From: an uncultured Anaeroplasmataceae bacterium
GTDB lineage: Bacteria > Bacillota_I > Bacilli_A > Acholeplasmatales > Anaeroplasmataceae
Length of the DNA: 64,000 bases
Assembly: GCA_944325035.1 (NCBI GenBank)
Contig: CALUYM010000002.1
Span: 71,329 to 135,328, forward strand
Direction of reading: 5' to 3'
In this document: positions 1 to 7,803 of the stretch, piece after piece
Layout of the letters: each line of letters opens with the position of its first letter
Position numbering within the stretch: position 1 is the first letter of the stretch
The notes under the pieces: model-generated
The model's input: the letters and a program-made list of their open reading frames with translations, nothing else
Told to the model about the DNA's origin: nothing
Database searches by the model: none
Translations under genes and position numbers: made by a program

Positions 1-720
1 GGTATAAATGTCGCTAATCAGAACAGAATAGCTACTTCTGATGTTCCTCGGCTTCCCAAAACAACGAAGTATGATGATTGTTTAAGAGTTCTTACTATAT
101 TGTATAATCAATACAAATGGAATGAAACAGAATCTAGCGGAAGAAATCCAATGATTAGAAATAAAAATCAACTTAAATATTATGCAACACTAATGGAGTC
201 GTGGATTAATTCAAAACCTCTAAAGGTACTTATACAAAAAACTATTGATTTTTATTATAACAATGGTGATGAACGAAACATTTATATAAGGCAAGAAGAT
301 GGCAGAATGCAAGAAATAAAATTTGATAAGCAAAATGACGTTCATATCAATAAATTAATCAATGATGTTGTAGGAGATTTGGAAAATGTTTTAAGGTTTA
401 AAATAAAAAATTATGTCTCAAACTATCAAGCGTTATTAAAAAATAAAGAAGAAGCTTCCCAAGATACTGGCGATTGGGAAAATTATATAGAGTATGGAAC
501 AACTGATAGTAAGATAATTGAAATTCAAAATCTGGGATTTCCTAGAAATATAGCTATTTTCTTAAAAAATAATTATTTGGATGCTTTCATTAAAAATGAA
601 AAAGGAATGATATATGATATAGATGAAATGTCTTTACTTGAGAACATAGATAAGGAAAAACATAAATTTGATTTTGAAGAGTTAGTTACATTTATGAATT
701 GGAAAATAGAGGAAAATTAG
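1..720 (+). CDS. Partial C-terminal end of an unrecognised protein, possibly a defence-type helicase
   Basis: The frame is open from base 1, so the gene begins outside the window and only its last 239 residues are visible. The fragment is charged and contains no Walker motifs. A segment near its end (residues about 170-190, with the cores IEIQNLGFPR and IAIFLKNNY) resembles in style the C-terminal tails of large DEAD/DEAH helicases found in mobile and defence islands. That is recollection of family style, not a motif match. No TM segments or signal peptide are visible. It ends 57 bp before the convergent relaxase remnant and lies next to mobilisation genes, which fits accessory DNA. Function is unproven. 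Confidence 0.6.
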   Translation, partial: GINVANQNRIATSDVPRLPKTTKYDDCLRVLTILYNQYKWNETESSGRNPMIRNKNQLKYYATLMESWINSKPLKVLIQKTIDFYYNNGDERNIYIRQEDGRMQEIKFDKQNDVHINKLINDVVGDLENVLRFKIKNYVSNYQALLKNKEEASQDTGDWENYIEYGTTDSKIIEIQNLGFPRNIAIFLKNNYLDAFIKNEKGMIYDIDEMSLLENIDKEKHKFDFEELVTFMNWKIEEN

Positions 721-776
721 TCCTTCCTGGAAATTGAAATAAATCCTTATTTACTGATTAAAAATTTAGTGATGTG

Positions 777-2107
777 TTATCTTTCTATGTCCGCGCTTAT
801 ATATTTCTCATAATTTTTTCTGATTTGGTAAAGCTCTTTCATATCAAACTTTACAGAAGAATACTCTTGCATTAGGGTATTCTTTTTTTCGTGTAATAAA
901 TCAAGTTGATTTAGAATATCCATTGTATCTGGCAACTTGGAATAAGCGTTTTTTAATTCTGAAAGAGCATTTTGATATAGAAAAATTTCGGATTTATGTT
1001 CTTCAAAAAAAGTGTTGTCGATGGTATCTTTTTTATATTCTAAATATATTTGTCGATATAATTTTACAGTATGAACTTGCTCCATAGTCTTTGATAGTTT
1101 GGCTATATCCTTATCTATAACTTTAATTTTATCTTGTAAATCTTGTCTTATATCAACATTCTTTTTAATATAATTATCAAGTTGTGAAAGGGTGTTTATT
1201 CCTTTTTCTCGCATTAAAACAACAATATCAGCTGCTACTTGAAGATTATGTTTGGTAGCCCAATATTCGTATCCTTTGCTTGATTTTATTTTTTCATTGT
1301 TATCAATATCGATGATATCTCCGATACGCTTTTTAACAGTATAATTTTTATGATTATCATTTTCATTAATGCATTCTTTTAGTCTATCCTCAGTATAATC
1401 ATCGCCAATAATTTTCGCCCTTGTAAACCTTTCCTTATCTTTGTGTTTAAATGCAATATGTTTACCATGCTTGATTTCATAACCAAGAATATTCATTTTA
1501 CCAAGAAAATCATCCCAATCTTTAGATTGCTTTATAGTTCTATCAATATCAAATTGAAGCTTACTTTTCCACGAAGTTCCTTTTTTAAACTGTTCATTTT
1601 CATACCAAGATTTACCAGTGGTTTATATTTCTTTCTAAAGGCTTCGTAGTATTCATCAATGACTATGAGATTATTTTCTTTGCATATTTTATCGCTTTGA
1701 TAACGGATTTTATGATAGCTTTTCTTGTTGGATTGATAACATTTTCCAGTAACCATGTTTACATTGTTGAAGATAATATGATTATGAATATGACCTTTAT
1801 CAATGTGGGTAGTTAGTATAAATTCATATTCGTCTTTCAATATTCTTTTGCAAAGATCCAATTCGATTTGATGCGCTTGCTCAGGCGTTGTTTCATTTGG
1901 TAAAAACGATTGAATAAGATGTCTTGCAAGTACAGTTCCTTTAACATTATTATCTTCTCTTGTTTTTAAAAATTGCGTATGCGCAGTTGTAGGAAAGCAC
2001 TTATGTGATGTAACCAGTATTTTCTCATCAGTTTTATCTTCGTTAGTAATGTATTCAATCGCAAGATTAAGTGTGGATTTTATTGGATGAATTTTAGTAA
2101 TAGCCAC
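777..2107 (-). pseudogene. Frameshifted MOBP-type relaxase (mobilisation nuclease)
   Basis: Relaxases nick oriT and lead DNA into a recipient. The N-terminal piece (1532-2107, 191 residues) has the relaxase histidine cluster, HIDKGHIHNHIIFNN, and the motif LARHLIQSF. The C-terminal piece (777-1496, 239 residues) is a charged coiled-coil tail. The two lie in different frames. Reading on from tyrosine-lysine near 1622 in the second frame gives a smooth continuation, GKSWYENEQFKKGTSWKSK, into the second piece, so one base (probably an A of a short A run) is missing near 1621-1625. The start is a GTG directly abutting the mobC TAA with no gap, which implies translational coupling. Either true decay or a homopolymer sequencing error would explain the break. 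Confidence 0.85.
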
Positions 2108-2467
2108 TTATGAATCATCTCCTTTTGTTGTAGTTCTATCTAATAGTAATGAATGTATTTGCCAAATTTCCTTAGAAAGATGATCGATTTGTTGTTTTAT
2201 ATCATTGACGTCATCACTATAAATAACACCTGTAGAATTAACTCGTTTTGCTATTTGATTAACACTATTAGCGTATCTTGAAAGTAGTCCTTGTATTTCT
2301 CTAAATGGTTGTAAATCAACAACAAAAATATCAGATTCAGAAACGACTTTTCTTAAAAAATGGTTCATGGTTTTACAATGAGTCATCTTCATTTTCTTTT
2401 CAAAAAGCTCTTTTTCTTCTTTGGTTAGATTTATTTTTAGTTGAATATTTCGTATTCTATTAGACAT
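2108..2467 (-). CDS. mobC: MobC-like relaxosome accessory protein
   Basis: A 119-residue protein of the MobC/relaxosome family, which melts or bends oriT DNA so the relaxase can nick. It shows the typical order: a basic N-terminal segment of ribbon-helix-helix character (residues 1-45, LKINLTKEEKELFEKKM), then a helical C-terminal half containing the family-like phrase YANSVNQIAKRVNSTG. A good RBS (AGAAAGGAACG) precedes the ATG. The stop codon directly abuts the relaxase GTG start. It appears intact although the relaxase is broken. Confidence 0.85.
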   Translation of the reverse strand: MSNRIRNIQLKINLTKEEKELFEKKMKMTHCKTMNHFLRKVVSESDIFVVDLQPFREIQGLLSRYANSVNQIAKRVNSTGVIYSDDVNDIKQQIDHLSKEIWQIHSLLLDRTTTKGDDS

Positions 2468-2532
2468 AATTATCGTTCCTTTCTTGAAATGTATGGGGTT
2501 TTAGGGTCACCCTAACAAGTATAAAAATTGAT

Positions 2533-2566
2533 AAAAAAAAGAAGCAGTTCCATAAGGGGCTGCTTC
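2533..2566 (-). terminator. Intrinsic terminator on the minus strand
   Basis: A 7-bp stem GAAGCAG/CTGCTTC (2541-2547 with 2560-2566) is followed, read on the minus strand, by eight T. It would end transcripts coming from the small membrane-protein gene at 2720-2884 before they reach mobC. Confidence 0.7.
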
Positions 2567-2570
2567 ATCA

Positions 2571-2625
2571 ATTTTCCGTAAGTGGGTATACACTTACTGT
2601 GCTTGCTACAAAAGTATGGTTTGCA
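2571..2625. other. Candidate oriT beside mobC
   Basis: A perfect 7-bp inverted repeat, GTAAGTG (2578-2584) and CACTTAC (2591-2597) around a 6-base spacer, is followed by TGTGCTTGC. Inverted repeats of the GTAAGTG type next to a GC-richer nick region are typical of MOBP oriT sites upstream of mobC-relaxase operons. It lies about 110 bp upstream of mobC, the expected place. The exact nick base cannot be assigned by eye. Confidence 0.45.
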
Positions 2626-2719
2626 GAATAAGCGTTAAGCAATGTTTGATTCTGTATTGTGATTATATCAATAGTTAAATACAATGTCAGCTTGTCAATA
2701 ATGATAAACTAGGATTTTG

Positions 2720-2884
2720 TTATTTAGATTTATCTTTGAAAAAACCAATTAAAATTAAAGCAATCCCGAAAATTGCTACTGGAATATAAATAACATTAGG
2801 TATATGATAAACAAATCTATCGATTCCAGACATGACAATATAAATAATAAAACCCACACTAATTAAAATGTTTTTATCTTTCAT
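2720..2884 (-). CDS. Small two-helix membrane protein (54 aa), unknown
   Basis: An ATG at 2884 preceded by AAGGAG at good spacing opens a 54-residue frame ending at TAA. After a charged N-terminus (MKDKN) come two hydrophobic segments, about residues 6-19 (ILISVGFIIYIVM) and 31-49 (VIYIPVAIFGIALILIGFF), then a basic tail KDKSK. This is a small integral membrane protein with no recognised family. It lies 43 bp downstream of the 144-aa gene at 2928-3362 and before the terminator at 2533-2566, so the two probably form one transcript. Confidence 0.6.
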   Translation of the reverse strand: MKDKNILISVGFIIYIVMSGIDRFVYHIPNVIYIPVAIFGIALILIGFFKDKSK

Positions 2885-2927
2885 AGTCATTCTCCTTTAC
2901 AACTTCCTTCTGCAAATAATAATTTGT

Positions 2928-3362
2928 TTATTTATTGTCCTTATAGTCATCATTTGTTAAAAGAACAGCAGGAATATATTCACATTTCGGTACTAATTCT
3001 TTTACAAGCATAAAATAATCCTTGAAGAATTCTCCTGGACAGTAATAAGTAACTGTTTCTCTATGTTTGTCATCGAAAGTGGCAGTAATAGTAGTAGGAC
3101 CTATATCTTTAGTAAACAATATTTCATTATTGTATAAGAATTTAGGTGTCATATTAGCTATCTTTTTAAAGATTGATTTAAATATAGGGCTATTGGTTTT
3201 ATAATTCCATTTTCTATAAATGTTTGTTTTAAGTTGGCTTTCCGAATAAGGCTTATACTCATAACTTATAGAAGTAGCAGTAATTGTTATTTTATCTTCA
3301 AAAGCTTCATTTAACGGAACATAGCCTGAAGCTCCTTTAATTACAACCTTTACAACATTCAT
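2928..3362 (-). CDS. Hypothetical 144-aa protein
   Basis: An intact 144-residue frame starting MNVVKVVIKGASGYVPLNEA and ending in a polar tail. No signal peptide, TM segment or known catalytic motif is seen. The composition (short beta-rich runs such as KITITATSISYEYKPY and TTITATF, one cysteine in YYCPGEFF) suggests a compact globular beta-rich cytosolic protein. The RBS region reads GAAAGGGTGATAAGT before the ATG. The small membrane protein gene follows immediately. It was not assigned to any family. Its location in a decayed mobile region suggests cargo, which is inference. Confidence 0.6.
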   Translation of the reverse strand: MNVVKVVIKGASGYVPLNEAFEDKITITATSISYEYKPYSESQLKTNIYRKWNYKTNSPIFKSIFKKIANMTPKFLYNNEILFTKDIGPTTITATFDDKHRETVTYYCPGEFFKDYFMLVKELVPKCEYIPAVLLTNDDYKDNK

Positions 3363-3477
3363 TACTTATCACCCTTTCTTAGATTGCTCAAATTCAAATG
3401 CATTAGATTCTATAAATACTTTTTAAATGTTTTTTCATTTTTAACATTACATCTATTAACCAATCAAATTGGCTATT

Positions 3478-4335
3478 TCATTTATTTTTATCACTCAAAT
3501 GTACTTTTTTCTCAATTATTATTCGACTTGCTTTTCTTTCTGGCAGTTCTCTCCAATCAAAAGTAAGTCCTATTTCATTTTCAATTCGTTCTTTGTGCTG
3601 TAATAATGAATGGAAAAGTTCTTTGTCTTCATTAATATACAGTTCTACATCCAACTCATCTCTTTTTTGAATTTGCGATACTGCGATATGGCATGCAGAT
3701 GATCCAATGCTAAAATTCATCCAATGGTCATGTGAAGGCTTTCTTCGATTAAAGATTTTTGAGAAACTATTATTTTGAAAAGCGTACTCTTTGAATGCTA
3801 CCCAATATTCATATCTTTGTAATTGAGTTTCATTTGCTGAGTCATTCTTTTTTACTTCTTTCGTCCAATCGTTTGGTTTCTCAACGATTTCAAATTTAAC
3901 AGCTGGTTCAGACTTACCAATCTTATATATTTTTATTTCACAAAGGAAAAAATCAATTTTCTCGTCAGTATGATTGTTTAACCATTCAATAGCAGCTCTG
4001 TGTTCTTCACGAGCGTGTTCAATGATCCAAATGATTACATCAGCTGATTTACCTGATGCATAAGTACTCAGTTTTCCAAGATGATCGTGATTTGTTTCTT
4101 CGAGTTGATTTTCGATGATTATTTTTCTGTCTGTACCTGTTTCAGTAGCAAATATATCGACATTAAAATCTCCAACTGTAGATTCTCTTTCGATGATGGT
4201 TATATCCATACCAATCGCATCACCCAATAATGTAATGTTATCGTCATCCGCAAGCCATGGAGTGAAGTCAGATGCTTCTTTAGGCCATACTGTACGTAAA
4301 TTTTTAATTTCTTCTAGTTTGCTTAAATTAACCAT
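3478..4335 (-). CDS. DUF4268 protein, PD-(D/E)XK nuclease-like fold
   Basis: A 285-residue protein of the DUF4268 type. The N-terminal half (residues about 50-95) has the restriction-endonuclease-like core: GDFNVDIFATE, then RKIIIENQLEETNHDHLGK, that is D...ENQ, a variant of D...ExK with glutamine in place of the lysine. It is followed by STYASGKSADVIIWI, as in other members. The C-terminal half is the DUF4268 region proper (WMNFSIGSS, DVELYI, WRELPERKASRI). A strong RBS (GGAGG) precedes the start. Such genes occur in mobile and defence islands and are presumed DNA-binding or nicking enzymes. Activity and target are unknown. Confidence 0.75.
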   Translation of the reverse strand: MVNLSKLEEIKNLRTVWPKEASDFTPWLADDDNITLLGDAIGMDITIIERESTVGDFNVDIFATETGTDRKIIIENQLEETNHDHLGKLSTYASGKSADVIIWIIEHAREEHRAAIEWLNNHTDEKIDFFLCEIKIYKIGKSEPAVKFEIVEKPNDWTKEVKKNDSANETQLQRYEYWVAFKEYAFQNNSFSKIFNRRKPSHDHWMNFSIGSSACHIAVSQIQKRDELDVELYINEDKELFHSLLQHKERIENEIGLTFDWRELPERKASRIIIEKKVHLSDKNK

Positions 4336-4500
4336 TGTATCTACCTCCGAGGGGGGTTATCTTTTCCTTATTATAGCATTTTAAGTGCTGAGTATATAGA
4401 CTATTTTAAATAATTTTGAAATAGCCATTGTGGGTGATGGAAGATGAATGCTATAATTGTTTTAAAAATATTTGAAATAGGTTTAAAGGAAGGTTAGCTA

Positions 4501-4740
4501 ATGAATTATTGTGAAAAGTTCAAAGCTCTATCTGATCCGATAAGATTGGACATATTAAATGAATTAAAAAATGGAGAGCTATCAGCAGGATATATTGCTA
4601 GTAAATTTTCTTTACCAAATTCAAAAGTTTCATATCACTTATCAGTATTAAAAAAGGTTGATATGGTTACGGAAAGAAAGTATAAGAATTATATTTTTTA
4701 CAATTTGAATTTGAGAGGCGTTAACGAAACATCAAGCTGA
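4501..4740 (+). CDS. ArsR-family winged-helix regulator, C-terminally shortened
   Basis: A 79-residue ArsR/SdpR-like repressor. The winged helix is clear: FKALSDPIRLDILNELKNG, then the recognition helix region FSLPNSKVSYHLSVLKK and the wing VTERKYKNYIFYNLN. Family members normally continue for another 10-25 residues with a C-terminal dimerisation helix. Here the frame leaves the family pattern after FYNLN and stops after RGVNETSS, so the last helix is missing, perhaps at a recombination junction. The RBS AAAGGAAGG is good. No metal-binding cysteine pair of the ArsR sensor type is seen. Its target is unknown; it stands alone and divergent from the DUF4268 gene. Confidence 0.7.
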   Translation: MNYCEKFKALSDPIRLDILNELKNGELSAGYIASKFSLPNSKVSYHLSVLKKVDMVTERKYKNYIFYNLNLRGVNETSS

Positions 4741-4970
4741 TTTGCAAAATTTCAAGAGTAAAATTCTGTAACGATACTTTCTTTGTACCAAAGTAAAGAT
4801 AACATTAATGGGTATAAAAAGGGATGTGCATGGAATATGGTATTAGTTATACGTATTTTCGTACAGGAATTTCATAGGTTTCGATTCAAGTTATTTTTCA
4901 TATTGCATAGTACATTCGCTTTATTATAAATTTTTCGATTTGAATCATAAGGCTATTTTCGTTCGCTTGC

Positions 4971-5045
4971 GAGGACTCGGTATGTTGTCATGCCGTAGTC
5001 CTCCTTTTTTGTTTTCAAACAAGTTTTTGAAACGAAAAGGAGGAC
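4971..5045 (+). promoter_or_regulatory. Two mutually exclusive hairpins: terminator versus RBS-sequestering hairpin
   Basis: Hairpin A: a 14-base arm at 4971-4984 pairs with 4989-5003 (one bulge), with a TTTTTT run at 5005-5010, making an intrinsic terminator. Hairpin B: GTCCTCCTTTT (4998-5008) is the exact complement of AAAAGGAGGAC (5035-5045), which contains the ribosome binding site of the sigma-factor gene. Inner bases 5011-5032 can extend the stem. Both hairpins use 4998-5003, so only one can form at a time. This is the layout of an attenuator in which read-through also hides the RBS. Confidence 0.7.
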
Positions 5046-5050
5046 AAAAT

Positions 5051-5461
5051 ATGAACAAAAAATATTACTTGTTTGTAAACGGAAAGAAAGTTGAAGTCAG
5101 TGAGGAGATTTATAAAGTCTATTGGCAAGAGAAAAATCACGAGAATTATTTGAAGCAGATAGATAAGAAAAATCATCTGCTTTTATTTTCGTCATTTGAT
5201 CAGGACGGACATTTTGAGAGCAATATTCGTGATGATAGTTTTAATTTAAACAAAGTCATTCAAACACAAATGATAATTGAAGCTGTTAGAGATGCAATAT
5301 CAAAACTAACAGATGAAGAAAGAGATATTGTTACTAGGCTATATTACGACGAAGAAAATCTTCGTACCGTAGCTGAAGCTAAGAAAATATCACATCCAGC
5401 TTTGATTAAAAGAAGAAATAAGATACTAAAAAAATTAAAAGAATTATTAAAAGACTTCTAA
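5051..5461 (+). CDS. Mobile-element sigma-70-like factor
   Basis: A 136-residue small sigma-70-family protein of the kind carried by integrative conjugative elements of Firmicutes. It starts MNKKYYLFVNGKKVEVSEEIYK, has a central IIEAVRDAISKLTDEERDIVTRLYY segment and ends in a region-4-like helix-turn-helix (LRTVAEAKKISHPALIKRRNKILKK). The start is the ATG after AAGGAGGAC; a longer upstream frame exists but runs through the leader hairpins and has no RBS. It probably directs transcription of element genes (inference). A terminator follows about 20 bp downstream. It looks intact in an otherwise decayed element. Confidence 0.8.
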   Translation: MNKKYYLFVNGKKVEVSEEIYKVYWQEKNHENYLKQIDKKNHLLLFSSFDQDGHFESNIRDDSFNLNKVIQTQMIIEAVRDAISKLTDEERDIVTRLYYDEENLRTVAEAKKISHPALIKRRNKILKKLKELLKDF

Positions 5462-5480
5462 TAAAAGCTAGATTTTGAGG

Positions 5481-5507
5481 CAGGCATTTAGATGTCTGTT
5501 TCTTTTT
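5481..5507 (+). terminator. Terminator after the sigma-factor gene
   Basis: Stem CAGGCAT/ATGTCTG (one G-U pair) with a 4-base loop, followed by TTTCTTTTT. Confidence 0.65.
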
Positions 5508-5646
5508 CATCTTTAAAAATTTGTTGATAAAATTTTTGAAAAATGGTTACCAAGAGGGTCGAATTTTCACTATTAAAGTGTAGGAAGAGGTAAGCTTTTT
5601 TGTAACTAAGTAGAAAAGCAAAAAGATACATACGATAGCCCTACAT

Positions 5647-5675
5647 AGCGAAAGCTAATTGTTCTTTGAAAACTG
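5647..5675 (+). promoter_or_regulatory. boxB-boxA-like antitermination site
   Basis: A small hairpin AGC-GAAA-GCT with a GNRA-type tetraloop (5647-5656) is followed after three bases by TGTTCTTTGAAAACTG (5660-5675). This closely matches the boxA of Firmicutes rRNA leaders, in the boxB-then-boxA order of rrn leaders. No rRNA gene is near; it precedes the broken element ATPase. The function, processive antitermination of a long element operon, is inferred. Confidence 0.4.
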
Positions 5676-5815
5676 AATAGACCAAGGTAAGACTTTATCC
5701 ATTTGTTGAGAATTATGACCTACGCCAAGACTTTTCTGCTTAAGTAATTAGGTTTAAATGAATACTGGCAAGTGCCAAGGATATAAGAAAATGAGCGATA
5801 AATAGGAATACATAA

Positions 5816-6538
5816 AATAAATTATTAGAATATGAACTAAAGTTCAGGTTCGTTAATTTTGCTAAGGTGAGAAAAACCCCTGGTAATTATAATGAGCATA
5901 AAGAGTATATTGATATCTACAATTTCTTGATAACTAGAGGTACATATTTAATATCAAATTATTCTATATACTCACCATAATTCAATGAGTACTCCAAAAT
6001 TTTTAATTTCGATTATATGAGAGTAAATAAACCTACTGATATATATCCACTGGATGAATATATAGTTATCTCTCTTTCAGAATTCGATAAGGAGTATAAT
6101 TCTCATGATAATAAAAAGGAAGTTGGTGAGGATGGGGTTGCAACGTTCTTTTCTACTGTTTCGCATAATCTTAAAAGATATACTAAGATATTTGTTGATT
6201 ATCAACTTAAGGATCAAGTACCTTTAAGAATTAGAGGTAATTCAGAATATTTTATTACAATCAAAGATCGTAAGAAAAAATTCCCTCTTTTATTATTTCT
6301 ATATTATTTACCTATTAAGGGGTTAAGCATCTTGGTGAAAAAACTAATCACTAAGTATGAACTTAAGAAAAAAACAATCTCTAAAAAATCTAAGAGAAAG
6401 TGTATTGGTAAATATAAAAGAAATGATATGACACTACTATATGTAATATTGCGTACTATGGCTACGTCTTTAAATAAAATATGTAAATGGTTTGATCATT
6501 ACTATTTTTTTAAATTAAAAACTATCCTATCTCAATAG
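5816..6538 (+). pseudogene. Remnant of an element-encoded P-loop ATPase (Zot-like), nonsense-broken
   Basis: A continuous frame from about 5816 reads through TPGNYNEHKEYIDIYNFL and TYLISNYSIYSP to an in-frame TAA at 5978, then continues in the same frame (FNEYSKIFNFDYMRVNK) to the stop at 6538. The part after the break contains VATFFSTVSHNLKRYTKI then FVDYQLKDQVPLRIRG, which resembles the region after Walker B in Zonula-occludens-toxin-like ATPases of conjugative or phage-like elements. The C-terminus is basic, with a hydrophobic stretch (FPLLLFLYYLPIKGLSI). No start with an RBS and no Walker A are found upstream, so the N-terminus is also lost. The family assignment is tentative; the interruption is directly visible. 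Confidence 0.5.
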
Positions 6539-6558
6539 GATGATGAAAAGATGTTAAG

Positions 6559-6592
6559 AAAAAAATCGCAATAAATATCTGCGATTTTTCTT
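6559..6592 (+). terminator. Terminator hairpin after the ATPase remnant
   Basis: Perfect 10-bp stem AAAAATCGCA/TGCGATTTTT (6561-6570 with 6580-6589). A and T runs on both sides allow it to work in either direction. Confidence 0.7.
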
Positions 6593-6741
6593 ATGAAAAT
6601 CAAGTTTTATATGACTCTACATTTTTAAGTTATGCATATGAGTAAAAGAAAAATAAAGAGTTCAAAGACTTAGATAGATTTACCTCATTAAGACCAACGA
6701 TAGAAGAATTAAATAAATGTAACTCTAGATTTTATAATAAA

Positions 6742-6769
6742 ATAAATACTCACAATTGAATGTGAGTAT
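6742..6769 (-). terminator. Terminator of the minus-strand XRE/membrane operon
   Basis: Perfect 9-bp inverted repeat ATACTCACA/TGTGAGTAT (6746-6754 with 6761-6769), followed on the minus strand by TTTATTTTATT. It sits 14 bp past the stop of the gene at 6783-7004. Confidence 0.65.
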
Positions 6770-6782
6770 CATCTAAATTATT

Positions 6783-7004
6783 TTATTCGATTCTATTAAC
6801 AAATGCATAGACTATAGGTTTGTAACTATGATATATACCTATATAATCGTCACGAAATAAATCATCTTCCCATATTTCAAATTCTTTTGCATCATTTCCT
6901 GTCATAGTAAGATTGTTTTGGTTTTCTAACATGTAGTTTGTTGACGAAACTGTCGTTGATAATAGTGTTTTAGCTGCACTTAAGCCTAATAATAAATTAA
7001 TCAT
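6783..7004 (-). CDS. Hypothetical 73-aa protein coupled to the XRE/membrane gene
   Basis: A 73-residue frame starting MINLLLGLSAAKTLLSTTVSS, a mildly hydrophobic N-terminus without a convincing signal-peptidase site or lipobox, followed by an acidic, aromatic C-terminal half (FEIWEDDLFRDDYIGIYH). The ATG overlaps the end of the upstream membrane-protein frame by 8 bp, indicating translational coupling. A terminator follows directly. No family is recognised. It may be a partner of the upstream HTH-membrane regulator. Confidence 0.5.
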   Translation of the reverse strand: MINLLLGLSAAKTLLSTTVSSTNYMLENQNNLTMTGNDAKEFEIWEDDLFRDDYIGIYHSYKPIVYAFVNRIE

Positions 7005-7543
7005 TCTTTTTGATTCTTTTTATAATTAATATAAGTGTATATGAGATAACGATAATTAAAAGAAATAATGTAATTGCAATTAAAATGAATCCAGTTGAAC
7101 TTATATCAGATTTATTTAAGAATCCTAATATCTGTGCATTTATACCGTAATGCCATTTTCCATCCGCGGGTTTATAAATATATGGATTAATAACATATGA
7201 ATAAATAAGGGTATAAATAATAAATCCAACAGTTACTAACCATAATCCAATCGCAATTTTAATTTGGAAATGATAAATTACGTAGTTTTGAAAAAACATT
7301 TATTCTCTTATTAGAGTTTGGATTGCTAAATAAGACTTCATCATCTATCTTATTATCCAATAAATAATCAGTTGTGACATTAAAAATTTTAGCCATTTGT
7401 TTTATTCTTCCTATTTCAGGGTCACAAATATTACATTCCCATTTAGATACTGTTTGTCTAGATACGTCAAGTAAATCCGCTAGTTTTGATTGACTCATTT
7501 TATGTTTAGCTCCTAATTCTATGATTTTATTTCCGATATTCAT
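6997..7543 (-). pseudogene. XRE regulator with C-terminal membrane domain, probably frameshifted
   Basis: The N-terminal piece (start ATG at 7543) is an XRE helix-turn-helix: KMSQSKLADLLDVSRQTVSKWE, then the linker IKQMAKIFNVTTDYLLDN. It ends at 7259 with SKLRNLSFPN. The overlapping second frame (to 6997) gives IKIAIGLWLVTVGFIIY and a second hydrophobic segment GFILIAITLFLLIIVISYTLILIIK. XRE proteins with C-terminal TM segments are common in Firmicutes. Removing one A near 7262-7266 joins LSFP directly to IKIAIGLW. I therefore read this as one gene with a +1 error or mutation. Two overlapping separate genes remain possible. Confidence 0.6.
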
Positions 7544-7723
7544 TTTTTTACCTACGGAAAATATAGTACTAAAATTTAAAATATAATGAAACCAACTTTG
7601 ATTTGAAATTTTAGCAACCACAGGCTGCACATATAAAAATTATATCATAAATATAAAAAATAATTATTTTTATAAACTTAATTGTTTTTAACCATTCAAT
7701 CTAAGTTCCAAGGTTTATGGAGA

Positions 7724-7753
7724 CGCGAACGAAGGGGCAGCCCCTCGTACGCG
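7724..7753. other. GC-rich hairpin upstream of rep, candidate replication or transfer origin
   Basis: CGCG-A-ACG-A-AGGGG pairs with CCCCT-CGT-A-CGCG around a 3-base loop. This is a strikingly GC-rich structure in very AT-rich DNA, about 50 bp upstream of the rep remnant start. Double-strand origins of Rep_trans proteins and oriT sites of MobT/NicK relaxases lie in comparable positions. Confidence 0.4.
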
Positions 7754-7803
7754 GACTAAACCGATATTAGTGAATGTTTAATAACGTTATGGAAGGAGTT
7801 TTT

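Noticed and set aside
1443..1649. Plus-strand frame opposite the relaxase
   Set aside because: Low-complexity shadow of the relaxase gene, no RBS, and the minus strand clearly encodes family motifs.
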